From Watersipora subatra (taxonomy: Eukaryota > Bryozoa > Gymnolaemata > Cheilostomatida > Watersiporidae), in assembly GCF_963576615.1 (NCBI RefSeq), contig NC_088710.1:992001-1056000 (forward strand): a stretch of DNA of 64,000 nt, given 5' to 3'. Below are positions 21,665 through 33,470 of this stretch, one piece after another. Position 1 is the stretch's first letter; the number at the start of each line of letters is the position of its first letter. Position numbers and translations under genes: made by a program. The notes beneath the pieces are model-generated. The model had not been told where the DNA came from. It did no database searches and was given only the letters and a program-made list of their open reading frames with translations.

Positions 21665-23141
21665 CTACCATCTTGTCTGAACGGTGATGAAGAATGAGAT
21701 GAAGAAGACAGCAGGTGCAGCCATACAGAGTAGAGTTATGTTGAGCCAGAAGTCAGTTGAGTCATTGTAGTGAATTTCTATAAGCTCTGCAGATATTGCC
21801 ATGGACATGCCGGTCAAGGCCACAGAACAACTTGAGAGAAATAGCGTGAAGAAAAAGAGAAACAGTAGCCCGAATGTGCCCTTTGTGCAATAGCCTGGGG
21901 CCCAAGCTGGACATTTAGAGAATATAACGTCATTTTTGCTAAGTTTAGCCGCTATCTGTATCATAAGAAGGCAATGTCGTAAAAAAGTTACCACGAAAGC
22001 GATGGCTGACGTTACGAGGCCGGTAGTTGTCTGTAGATCTGCGATGGCTTCTATAGATTTGAAGGCTATGAGAATACGCACCATAGCTATGATACCATCC
22101 TCTGTGAATACCACTAAGATGTTGTTCGTTCTGCCCCAGTATTTGGCTACTTTTCTGAAAACATAAACGACATGCTTTAGCTATTCCTGTATGAAAATTT
22201 GAGTAAAAGATAATGTTCTTCCGTGACACATAAACGAGGGTGTTAATATAAATCTAGCAGGCAAGATGATCTTAGCTCCAACAAGTTCAGTTTGAAAATA
22301 AGAGGTACAAGAAGAGTCAGGGGGCCTAGTAGATGCTAGTAGATACTAGTAGATACTAGTAGATACTAGTAGATACTGCAGGTATGGTTGAGGATGCATT
22401 TCAACAAGTTTTGATCCGAAATTGCATCTAGTGATGGTTAAGATACGGAGCTGGGTGATTGCGCCGCCACTTTTTTAAGCAATGGCTAAACAGCAAGCAT
22501 GTTTGACGCATATTCGGTATATAATCTCAGAGAAAACATCTTTATGGCGCACTGAGTTTAAATATGACATTAGCTAGCACTATTAGATAATAACATGGAA
22601 ACACTTGAGGAATTGTTCATTCCGAGCAATCCTCAGTACCATACGCTCTGCAAACATAAAATATCAAAAGACGATAAAGATTTATTTACATTCCAAACTC
22701 ATTTACGTTCTCATGTAGTTTGGTGCAGAAGGTTAATTCATCAAGTTGTCTGCTTTCTGCAACTTACCGAAAGCCATCCATTTCTTCATCAGACTTGTCT
22801 GCTCCTGCTCCACAGCCTGTGAGTCTGATAAGGCTGTATATGGGTAAAGCCATCTCACTTAACACAATCACCCCGCTAACTATTAGAAAACTCAGCCAGA
22901 TTGTAATGTAGGTTTGTACGACCTCGTGGTTATCCATGTTCTTCACAAAGGAAACGTAACCAAATGCGTCTGCCAAAAAGTCTGCGAGACTGAAGATCAG
23001 GGCAGAGAAATATGTTGCTGTCTCCCACTTCAGGCAGCATCTCTTGCTAACAGGACAGTTGCATATAACAAGCTCGATAGATGTCTCGCCTATGTCTTTG
23101 GACGCATCGAAACAACAGGACAGGTTGCTGAGCAATTCCAT
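21665..23141 (-). CDS. Multi-pass membrane protein, paralogue A (287 aa, 2 exons)
   Basis: Exon 1 is 23141..22768 and exon 2 is 22154..21665, phase 2 intron, donor GTAAGT and acceptor TTTTCAG; the stop TAG is at 21667-21665. I count about six hydrophobic segments: two in exon 1 (around SALIFSLADFLADAFGY and WLSFLIVSGVIVLSEMALPI) and four in exon 2. A cysteine-rich N-terminal part (NLSCCFDASK, CNCPVSKRCCLKWE) and the motif KCPAWAPGYCTKGT between segments are shared with paralogue B. No signal peptide. I do not recognise the family. The identical intron position and exon 2 length in the two copies make the model firm, while the function is unknown. The start is the ATG aligned with paralogue B. 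Confidence 0.82.
22322..22381. repeat. 10-bp AGATACTAGT tandem repeat in the paralogue A intron
   Basis: About five units in the single intron of paralogue A. Confidence 0.85.
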
Positions 23142-23469
23142 TTGTTTCTCCTCTGAAACAGAACTGGTTGAATGAGTGCCTCATGGTTGGTAGAACAACT
23201 TTGTAAAAAAAATGCATACAAAACAGTTTTTATGGTTTTTTTTAATTTGCATTTGGGCTAAAGAAAAGTTAGCGTGTATTTTCATGAGATCACTAACAAG
23301 GCTATCTATAATATCAGTGCATTTGTATTGTATGTCCAAGCATTGTACTGCCTGTGAGTATGAAGCTCTTATTAGCATTGATGGAATAAAAAGCTGTTTA
23401 CATAATACAATAAGGAATACAATAGAGGTAATGGTTCACGCTCTATTCATGGCAACAGCTAGCAGGTGA

Positions 23470-24027
23470 TTGTTCTCAACAAATTGCCTGAAAGCGGCAC
23501 TGAAGAATAGAAAGTTTGGTTCCTTCATTGACCGTTATCAAACTTTAACCCGCGCGAGCGCATCAGGAGCTGAGTCTTTGGAAAATGATATAATCAGCTT
23601 AGTTTGTTCAAGTTTACTCTTTCAACATGATCAGTTGTTCTTTGGAATTCCTACAGTCCCCAGTGTAGCAACCTCTTCCCTCCGCATAGATCCATCATTC
23701 AGCATATCATATGCACAGGGAGTTTTTTCCTCAACATACCCTTGTCATATATATAGAATTATATGCATTGATCTCCTAGCACACTATTCCTTTTTTCTTA
23801 CATATACTAACGGCTCATCATACGAGCAAAACCTACTTTGTCCACACTTAATTTCTGCTGATCTGCAGCTTGGATGTAAAAATATGTTTTCCCACATGAA
23901 GATTAGCGCATCTCATTTACACGGAGTTACCAATGTAACATGGCGTTTCAACACAGACTTATGGGTCGATGTATCACATATATATGAAATATTCAACATA
24001 ACATACTCTCCTCGCATAGAGTTATAA
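23470..24027 (+). other. 185-codon open frame, doubtful
   Basis: An uninterrupted frame in the space between the two membrane genes, on the opposite strand. It has no recognisable domain. A mildly hydrophobic centre and several asparagine-linked glycosylation-type triplets (NGS, NVT, NIT) are visible. No splice context supports it. It may be chance; listed because of its length in AT-rich DNA. Confidence 0.2.
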
Positions 24028-24079
24028 ATAGACAGATCTAATAGACATAGAGCTACCATTTCACCCTACTCTAAACCAG

Positions 24080-24420
24080 TGCAACATATTTACTCGCGAT
24101 AGTGTGTCTAGTACAACATGTTCACTCTATGTAGTGTATATCCAATACAAAATATTTACTCTATGTATGGTGTGTCCAGCGCAATATGTTCACTCTATTT
24201 ATAGTGTGTCCAGTACAACATGCTCACTCTATTTATAGTGTGTCCAGTACAACATGTTCACTCTATGTAGAGTTTGTCTAGTACAATATGTTCAGTCTAT
24301 GTAGAGTTTGTCTAGTACAATATGTTCAGTCTATGTAGAGTGTGTCTAGTACAATATGTTCAGTTTATGTAGAGTGTGTCTAGTACAATATGTTCAGTCT
24401 ATGTAGAGTGTGTAAATTAC
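24080..24420. repeat. About 35-bp minisatellite
   Basis: Roughly ten units containing GTGTCTAGTACAATATGTTC and a CTATGTAGAG segment. Confidence 0.9.
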
Positions 24421-24550
24421 AGCATGATTTCTTTGGATGAAATTATTGTCTCTTCCACTCTTCATACATAGTGTTATCATTGCGACATGAAGCTATCAAA
24501 ACAGCGGCCATCTTCAGTAGAAATATGCCAATCTCCTACCAGCCTCTCTA

Positions 24551-24628
24551 CTAGCTTATGATTTGTACTTACTTATGATTTGTACGTACTTATGATTTGT
24601 ACGTACTTATGATTTGTACGTACTTAGT
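24551..24628. repeat. 16-bp ACTTATGATTTGTACG repeat
   Basis: Four to five units of ACTTATGATTTGTACGT. Confidence 0.85.
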
Positions 24629-25139
24629 TCTTTTAGAAAGGCCCCCTTATGGCTGTTTTACGATTAATGATATAGCAGCATAGTCTTTTCTTACGTGTAC
24701 ACAGGATGGTAGGAACACACTCTATGTAATGGCTGAGTAGAATTATTTTCATCATGCCGTGTCTCTCAGTAAACTATAAAAACTAATGACCAAGTCTAGT
24801 GTAGCCTTTTCAGTGAAACATATTATAACCTTTTATTTGTAACATGAAATAATTTTAAATAATCATATTACTGTTTGGCACACATTGCATCCGAGGACTC
24901 CATGTTTAACAACTTATCTATAAAATTAGAATAACAAATGACAAGTTGGCTCGTTACAACTCCGTGGGTTTTCTGCTTGAATTGGAGAGATTGTGATGCA
25001 ACTGATTCACGCGGTAATTTGTTTTATGAAATCATCTCACCTGTCTTAGTCGTTAGGTTTTACATCTTCAATAATTGAAGCATTTAAGATAAAAAATTCA
25101 TTGAAATGAGCTGTTGATCAATTATGAAAGAGTGGGCGA

Positions 25140-25332
25140 CTACAAGTCTGTGATATCACGTCTCTGTATAATTATACGGATAAACTGAGAGCATTTGTAG
25201 ATAACATTATAGAGCAGGTGACTACCTACTCTCATGGCATCGTGTCTAAAAACTGTCCACTGTTCATCAGCGTCATCATGTTCTATTGCAGACTGATCAT
25301 ATGTTTTAACAAAATTGCAAAAACCTAGGAAA
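25140..25332 (-). other. Possible orphan exon between the membrane-protein genes
   Basis: On the minus strand a good acceptor (TTTTCCTAG, 25333) is followed by an open stretch reading FVKTYDQSAIEHDDADEQW and then VFRHDAMR, with a GTAGGT donor-like site shortly after. If no splice is used, the frame closes at 25140. The phase does not fit onto exon 2 of paralogue B upstream. It may be an exon of a gene whose other parts I cannot see, or chance. Confidence 0.25.
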
Positions 25333-26151
25333 AACACAAAGTGCATTTTATTCTTTGAACTGCTAGAATTTAGAATGCAAATTTGTTTGCTTTTAAAGAG
25401 ACCGAATTTTCAGTTGCAAAATATGTTTGTAATGATGGAACAACTGCACCATCTCACTGACACTTGTTGTCATCTGTCAAGCAAGAATACTCGTAACAGT
25501 CTGTCAAATAAATAGCCATAAGAAAGCTTACTAAAAACTGGCTAGGACCTAAATACTTACTCAACTCATGTGTAGACCAACAGGAAGTACGTCAGCATGA
25601 AATCTGCATGCACAGATGAAAAATTCATGCAGAGCTGAAGGATAAGTGAGATACTATTAAGCAATTTGTTAAATAAAACTGCCTCAGCTCATCTTTGCAG
25701 CAGAAGGACGGAACTGCAAATGTGATTCTACCTTTGTCTGATATAATAATAGGCGATGCATTTCATTTTGTGTACTGCTAAAAACGTCTTTATTGATTAT
25801 AGATATTAGCATATTCACATATAAGTTATATAGCTAGACATTAGTCATTACCCCCACCCAGTGCTCCCACTTTTGTCACGTTCACTAGTTGCTGTTTCAA
25901 TATGGCTGTCATCCAACAGCTGTAGATTTTATTAAACCCAACATCTCATCTGTATAGGTCTTACCATGAAATTAACGAAGTTCTTGCAAACAAGATATAA
26001 CAACTTTTCTAAAAGCAATGAAAGAAAGTCAGTATTCAAATGGCTATTTTTTGTTGTGCAAGTAATAGTCACATCTAACGAGTTCTTTGCGAATAAAGGG
26101 CAGAGATGATGCTCCAAACCGCATAAGAGTGTTAAAAAGCTAAAGCCCAGG

Positions 26152-27384
26152 CTACCATCTCATTTGAATGACAAGAAAAAGAGTGACGATAAAGACAGCC
26201 GGCACAGACAGTCCTAGTAGAGTTACATTCAGTAGAAAGTCAATAGAATCTCGATGATAGATATCGATAAGCTGAGCAGATATTGCCATAGACATGCCGG
26301 TCAATCCGACAGAGCAGCTCGATAAAAATAATGTGAAAAAGAATAACAATATTAAACCCAATGTTCCTTTGGTGCAATAGCCTGGGGCCCACGCAGGACA
26401 CTTTGAAAAAGTCACTCCATTTTTGCTCAGTTTAGTGATTAGCTGGATAGTGAGTAAACCATGCCTGAGTATGGTGACCACAAACGCTACGGCGGAGGAG
26501 ACTACTCCTGAGGTTGTCTGTAGGTCTGCCACGGCTTCTACAGATCTGAAAGCTATGAGTATGCGAATGATAGCGATGATCCCGTCTTCAGTGAGTATAA
26601 CGAGTACGTTGTTAGCTCTGCTCCAATACTTAGTCACCTCCCTGCAACCGAAGGCTATGTTTGTAGCAAAGGCAAGAAACAGCAACTCCAACTTTTTTTC
26701 TGTGGTGATTGAATTGATTTAAAGTTATGTAAAGAATATACATAAAGTAAAGAATATAATTAGTAAAGCATCTTATGTAAAGAATATAATTAGTCTTGTT
26801 TTTTGAACAGTTGCTCTAAAGAGATCATTGCAGGTGCCAAATGAAGTAAGAGCTTCTTACACAGTTCCTATAAAGACATCAGTGCAAGTACTAAATGATA
26901 AGGGCACTAGCTGGAAAGGTGAACATTAATAATATAGTACTCATCAGATTAAAGTTAGCCTAATATTTAGATACTCCTCGAGTTGACTTCCATAAAACTA
27001 AAATATGATATCTTACCGAAATTTGTTGGTCTCTTCTTCACTCCGGTTGACACGAGAACAGCTGAGTTTGACAAGACTGTAGATAGGCAAGGCAATTTCA
27101 CTCAAAACTATTACACCGCTTAGAATTAGAAAGATTAGCCAAGCGGTGATATAGTTCTTGACCTCATCATGATCTTCCAGGTTGCTTACGAAAGACACAT
27201 ATCCGAATGCGTCAGCCAAAAAGTCTGCCAAGCTGAAGGCTAGAGCGCAGACGTAGGTGATGGTCTCCCATCTCAGGCAGCACTGTTTGCTAAGAGGAAA
27301 GTCACAAATAACCAGCTCTACGGATGTCTCTCCGATGCTTTTTGATGTGTCGAAGCAGCACGAGAGATTGCTCAGTACCTCCAT
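26152..27384 (-). CDS. Multi-pass membrane protein, paralogue B (285 aa, 2 exons)
   Basis: Exon 1 is 27384..27017 (donor GTAAGA) and exon 2 is 26641..26152 (acceptor TTGCAG), with the same phase 2 intron position and the same 490-nt second exon as paralogue A. Hydrophobic segments include CALAFSLADFLADAFGY, IFLILSGVIVLSEIALPIY, and later LGLILLFFFTLFLSSC and LLGLSVPAVFIVTLFLVI. Shared motifs: NLSCCFD, ADFLADAFGYVSF, CPAWAPGYCTKGT, LTGMSMAISA. A candidate polyadenylation signal (AATAAA on the minus strand) is at 25933-25928. An upstream in-frame extension runs into a minisatellite and is not homologous to paralogue A, so the aligned ATG at 27384 is preferred. Unrecognised family, probably an integral membrane protein. 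Confidence 0.82.
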
Positions 27385-27394
27385 AGTAACAGCT

Positions 27395-27990
27395 AGCCTG
27401 TTAACATATGCACATATAACATTCCTCCATGATAACAGTAAGCCTGTTAACATATGCACATATAACAATCCTCCATGATAACAGTAAGCCTGTTAACATA
27501 TGCACATATAACATTCCTCCATGATAACAGTAAGCCTGTTAACATAACATTCCTCCATGATAACAGTAAGCCTGTTAACATAACATTCTTCCATGATAAC
27601 AGTAAGCCTGTTAACATAACATTCCTCCATGATAACAGTAAGCCTGTTAACATAACATTCCTCCATGATAATTGTAAGCCTGTTAACATATGCGCATATA
27701 ACATTCCTCCATGATAACAGTAAGCCTGTTAACATAAAATTCCTCCATGATAACCATAAGCCTGTTAACATAAGCGTATATAACATTCCTCTATGTAAAA
27801 GTAAGCCTGTTAACATAAGCGCATATAACATTCCTCCATGATAACCGTAAGCCTGTTAACATAAGCGCATACAACATTCCTCCATGATAACCGTAAGCCT
27901 GTTACAATAAGCGCGTATAACATTCCTCCATGATAACCGTAAGCCTGTTAACATAACCACATGCAACATTTTTCCATGGTAACCATAAAC
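27395..27990. repeat. 36/46-bp minisatellite immediately upstream of paralogue B
   Basis: About 15 units with CATTCCTCCATGATAACAG and TAAGCCTGTTAACATA. Two length classes differ by a 10-bp insert TATGCACATA or similar. The array begins within about 10-20 bp of the paralogue B start codon, so it occupies the promoter or 5' UTR. Upstream copies give artificial frames on both strands. Confidence 0.93.
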
Positions 27991-28715
27991 CTGGTAACAT
28001 AATCACATGCCAAATGTATTTTGCAATTATTTAACTGAATGACGATTGCCTATAAATGTCTTTTGCTGCTAAACAAATCGGTGTTGAATGGCCCTAAAGG
28101 CCAAGTATAGTTGGATAGAAGACAGGATTAACTCTTACGGTAGCAGCAGCCTCTCTCGTCCAGTCCAGTCCAGCAGAATGTCATGTGACCTAAAATCAAC
28201 AGCATGCTGCCACTCAGACAACTTCAAAGTTTGAAATCGTTTATTGAAATCAAATATCGTCATTCATCAAACAGCAAGAATAAAGAGTCTTTTCATTGTG
28301 TGCTTTGAGAGTATGTAAGTATAAATAGATAGAATGCCTCTTGGCATTCTATCAAATCTCAACCCTAGTTTAACAAACAGGCGAGAGCTTTGTAAAACAA
28401 CAGTCGTGCTATTCAAGACAATGTTTACATCAAATTTGAAAGTTTTTATTCAAAATATGCTGAGAACCCTTGTTCTGAGTTTTAATATGTGCATATTAAA
28501 ACAGCCTGTGCTCTGACAGATTTGTGTTTGGGATGTGGCTGTTTCCACCGCAATTATCTGAGGAGAACAGTGCTTGCTGCTAAAGAAATAGCTGAAATCT
28601 TTTGCTTTTCATGGTTATGTTATAATGCTTGCTTACAAAACAGCAGCTATGGTAGAGCCCTGTTCCTAAACTTTGGCTGATTCCTCCAAAATGCGAAAGC
28701 TACTTGACCAGCAAC

Positions 28716-28925
28716 CAATAACGCATGTCACGCTGACATCCAATCACACGTGTCCCACTGACATCCAATCACACGTGCTGTGCCATGCTGACATCCAATC
28801 ACACGTGTCCCGCTGACATCCAATCACACGTGTCACGCTGACATCCAATCACACATGTCACGCTGGCATCCATTCACATGTGTCATGCTGACATCCAATC
28901 ACATGTGTAGTGCTGACATTCAAGA
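28716..28925. repeat. 25-bp minisatellite
   Basis: About eight units containing GCTGACATCCAATCACACGT. Confidence 0.9.
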
Positions 28926-29630
28926 TTTTAGGTCCATACAAGCTTTTGCTAATGACGGTAAAAAGTTTGTTTGACATAATCTATGACTCATAGATACGCT
29001 CTACCACTGTAGCTCACAACAGCTGCGAGATGTTAACACAAAGATAAGTAAACATTTATTATAGTTGGTATGCTACAAGGACTCTTCCTAGCCAATCAGC
29101 ATTTAGCAAGTAACATCCTAATATTCTTGCAGTCAGGTATCAAACTTATGACAACTATCAACTGGCATTCAGTAACTAGCCACGCTGGCGTTCCTATAGT
29201 CAACAGCGAGCCTTGAAATGTATTGGCATTCAGCAATTGGGGTGCTAATATGCTTTGTGGTCAGCGAGCTAAGAGCTATCAAAACTATGAATTAACCATA
29301 ATTCTGGCAATCAGACTGTTAGTGGTCTTGTCATCAAGGTTGAGATTTAGGCAGCTATTATAATAAGCTGCATGAATCAACTCTCTGCATTGTTGTAGAC
29401 ACTCAGGTAAACGTCCAGTGATTTTTGGTACAAAGCTGTTTAGTTTCACATTAGCCAATAATTTCATCAAAACTGAGCTAAAACTAAGTTCCAATTTGCA
29501 TCTCTTGTCCTCCCATTTATTCAACTATACATTCAAGAGAAGACGACTACGATTCTTTCGCATTCCCATTTTCTGTATCATAATTTATGTTTGTACATGA
29601 AAGCAATAAATACAAAAAGCTACAGTAATA
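28926..29630. other. Intergenic, no supported gene
   Basis: Short frames on both strands (for example 79 codons on the minus strand at 29285-29524) lack domains or splice context. Confidence 0.4.
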
Positions 29631-29925
29631 TGTATAATAATCTATATTAATCTATAATAATATTTATTATTTTCTATATTAATATATATAATAATCTATG
29701 ACAATCTACAATAATATAAAAAATAATCTACAATAATATACATATAATAATAATCTATAATAATAAATATAATAATCTATAATAATACGTATATAATAAT
29801 CTACAATAATATGTATATAATAATCTATATTAATATATATAATAATCTATAATAATCTATAATAATATATATAATAATCTATAACAATAATTATATATAA
29901 TAATCTATAATAATAAATATTTTGG
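29630..29925. repeat. AT-rich ATAATCTATAATAAT repeat tract
   Basis: Irregular units of about 17-25 bp built from TAATCTATAATAATA; slippage-type low-complexity DNA. Confidence 0.85.
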
Positions 29926-30169
29926 TGCTGATACTTTAGTGCTATTCACAGCCTTTGCTTCATAGTGGAAAAGCAACTCCAAAGTAAATTGATGTTTAAC
30001 CATCACTCTAGCTATGCATTGTATTCTTGATTTTGGGGTAGCAGAATTAGAAAATATTAAATATTTTTACATTTCTCCGTCAGCTAAAATATATGATTTG
30101 ACAAAAAGCTTAAAAACGATTAAAATTAAGAAACTATCTGCTTTAGGTTCAATCAAGGTTTAAGGACAT

Positions 30170-30627
30170 TTATTTGCTTTGTTATGATTTATTTGCTTTA
30201 TTATGATTTATTTGCGTTATTATGATTTATTTGCGTTATTATGATTTATTTGCTTTATTATGATTTATTTGCTTTATTATGATTTATTTGCTTTATTATG
30301 ACTTATTTGCTTTATTATGATTTATTTGCTTTATTATGATTTATTTGCTTTATTATGATTTATTTGCTTTATTATGATTTATTTGCTTTATTATGATTTA
30401 TTTGCTTTATTATGATTTATTTGCTTTATTATGATTTATTTGCTTTGTTATGATTTATTTGCTTTGTTATGATTTATTTGCTTTGTTATGATTTATTTGC
30501 TTTGTTATGATTTATTTGCTTTGTTATGATTTATTTGCTTTATTATGATTTATTTGCTTTGTTATGATTTATTTGCTTTGTTATGATTTATTTGCTTTAT
30601 TATGATTTATTTGCTTTGTTATGATTT
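30170..30627. repeat. 20-bp TTATTTGCTTTATTATGATT minisatellite
   Basis: About 23 nearly identical units; some carry TTTGTTATG in place of TTTATTATG in runs, indicating local homogenisation. Confidence 0.95.
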
Positions 30628-30722
30628 TAGCAATCAAAAATCTAACAAAAATCTACAAACAAATAAGCTGACATAAAATAAAACCAAAATACAAGCAGAA
30701 GTGAAAGTGAAACTCATTGCAT

Positions 30723-30764
30723 ACACTTACAGACATACAGACATACAGACATACAGACATACAT
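30723..30764. repeat. 8-bp ACAGACAT microsatellite
   Basis: About five units; the right duplicate (near 44725) has only one to two. Confidence 0.85.
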
Positions 30765-31044
30765 ATGAAACTCGAACTGTGTACAGCTGATTGTTACACA
30801 CCGTTGCAAGTAAGTAGTAGAAAAAGGATATCATGGCATCAATGACAGGGCCTGTGGGGCTCTCTTCACACTTCTTTACAGTACTACAGTATTGTACATA
30901 CTGTTGAGATGGTGGCTTCTGCAATGGAGTATTACATCTAGTAAAACAACTAATTCTAATAACTTCTTGTCCAAAGTTGAGATGCGGTGTGGTATGGAGT
31001 CAAAATGCTGACCAAGATGTGGACGATTGTGTGGTGATGAAATG

Positions 31045-31285
31045 ACATGATCATTATACCAACCTGTGTGGTATGAGTCGATACCAACCTGGATGGTATG
31101 AGTCATTATACCAACCTGGATGGTATGAGTCATTATACCAACCTGTGTGGTATGAGTCATTATACCAACCTGGATGGTATGAGTCATTATACCAACCTGT
31201 GTGGTATGAGTCATTATACCAACCTGTGTGGTATGAGTCATTATACCAACCTGGGTGGTATGACTCATGATACCAACCTGCGTGG
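31045..31285. repeat. 27-bp TATACCAACCTG minisatellite
   Basis: About nine units containing ATACCAACCTGTGTGGTATG. The right duplicate (44968-45060) has about four related units, with the retroelement inserted next to them. Confidence 0.9.
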
Positions 31286-33224
31286 TGTGTGTCAGGATGA
31301 ATGTAGTTTCACTGAAAAGTGTTATAAAAATCCAGAATTAATTTTATTTTAAAGGTTTTGTCAGAAGTCGAAATAAACTAAAATGTACCAATATGTAGTC
31401 TGCTTGTAATTGTTTGAAACAAGAGCACTAGAGAAATGCTCAGAAAAACGACTGCTCAGGTGATACACTAAACTGTATAATTTTCGAAGTAGCTAAAAGT
31501 TCTACTAGTTACGTCTCTTTTCCAGTCAATCATTTCTAGCAGTTTTATTTTTGCTCAAAGCCAGACTTCTTACCTGTTAACTGATCTGCCGTCTTTCCTT
31601 CCTTGTTTCTGATAGCAAGCAGCTGGTACTTTTGCCTCCAGGAGACCTTGCTGAGGAGTTGATTCGCCACATCAGTTTTGCCTTGCTTTGCCAAACAGTG
31701 AATGACTGTTTTGTTCGCACCGTCAACGCAACTTAAAACTTCAAAGGCTGAAACTGAATTCACTTGCAAATACTCGCTTAAAAACTCAACTGTTTGAATG
31801 CTGCCGAGACAAGCAGCTAGATGCAGCGGAGTAAGATTGTTGGCTTCTTGTTGCTTTAGCAGTTCTAAAATAGAGTTAGCATCAAGGAGATGAAATATGA
31901 CTGCTAAGATGGATGTAGGCCTTCTTTTCTTGAATGAATCTGTGGATTATGGTTCTTCTGTAAGCGTAAGATGTTGACAACAAGTCCAACAACTGGCCTT
32001 TCTCCAAGTTTTCTAGAATAGCAAAAATGACAGCATTATCCGTAGCCTTCATCAATGCAGTAGAACCCCTTTTATCCAGCTGTCTAAGCAAGCATAACAT
32101 ATTTGTACAAGAGTACTTTTCTGGCTCTTTCTTTTTCGTCTCCTCTGCAATTAACCTCGCAAGCTCGACACGTTTGCTTACAGCAGTCCAGTGAAGAGCT
32201 GTGTAACCATTTTCACTTCTAATGGCATTAAGCTGCATCCACTCTGCAGAACTCACAGACCTGGCTACAGCGTGGATAATTTCAGGATTTGGTTGGTCTG
32301 AACACTGAGCTTTTGTCCAGGTATGGAAGGCAGGCTCTTGATTGGACGGGTCATAGGCGAGGATTTCAACTATTTCATTGCCAGTCATAGGATCTAGCAA
32401 GTAATTTGCTGTAGACTCATTTAGAGACCTAAAGATTGGTAATAGACCATTCTTGTCAGCCTCCTTTAGCAAGCGTATAACAGATTGTGAGTCAGTCTTT
32501 GATTTTATGAAGCGTATTAAGTCATTATGGCCATAAGCAGCAGCGAGATGCATAACAGTGCATCCATCTGCATTTTTATCAGCCAGTAGGCTCACCCAGT
32601 CGTCGTCATTTAAATAACGGCGAATCCTCTCAATGGTTCTCAAATTACTGTCATATCTGGCTATACCTGCCAACAATACAGTAGCCTGCTTGTCATCAGC
32701 TAAATGCAAAATATTGCATCTCTTAGCCTTTTCTATTTTTTCTAAAAGCATCTCAAACACTTCATGGTGACCTTCCTTAGAAGCGCAGTGGAGCACAGTT
32801 TGGTGTGAACTATTCAAAATGCGGAAAAGTGAGAAGATATTCTCGGAGCTCAGTTTATCAAGCTAAAGGTTCAGCATCTTATTGTGACCATGTGAAGCAG
32901 CTAGGTGCAAAACGGTATTTTTATTCAAACGTGGTGCATTGTTGATAATTTCATACTTGGTGCCTTGAGTTATTGTATACACGATTTCTTCAATTCGTTC
33001 GTCTGGAATGTTGATGAGTCCTCTTAGCTTAACATAGTCTGAAAGTAATATTTCCAGCTCCTCTTCGACCGTGTGTATGTCCTCTCCTAAAATGACAAAA
33101 ACTAGGTGAATAGACCCGACTTTGAATAGTTCAACAATGAGGGAGATACATGAAAGATTTGCTGTTATTAATTACACTAGCTACTTCTCACATCGTACTA
33201 CTAGATAATTACATACTAGGGGAG

Positions 33225-33470
33225 AATGTTGTAATTGTAGAGGATGGTGTAAATGTAAAAAAAGGTTAAATTGTAAGGACGCTGTAATTATAGAGAGTGT
33301 TATAACTGTGGAGGATGTTGTACTTGTAGAGGATGTTGTCATTGTATAAGGTGTTGTAATTGTAGAAGGTGTTGTAATTGTAGAAGGTGTTGTAATTGTA
33401 GAAGGTGTTGTAATTGTAGAAGGTGTTGTAATTGTATAAGGTGTTGTAATTGTACGGGATGGTGCAAGAA
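33225..33470. repeat. 18-bp AGGTGTTGTAATTGTAGA repeat, intron 4 of left copy
   Basis: About 12 units. The same intron of the right copy carries a related array of different length and variants (53228-53500). Confidence 0.9.

Noticed and set aside
21665-27384. Paralogues A and B as GPCRs or gustatory receptors
   Set aside because: About six rather than seven segments, and none of the expected motifs; left unassigned.
27384-27468. 28-residue N-terminal extension of paralogue B
   Set aside because: Encoded by minisatellite sequence and absent from paralogue A; the aligned ATG is preferred.
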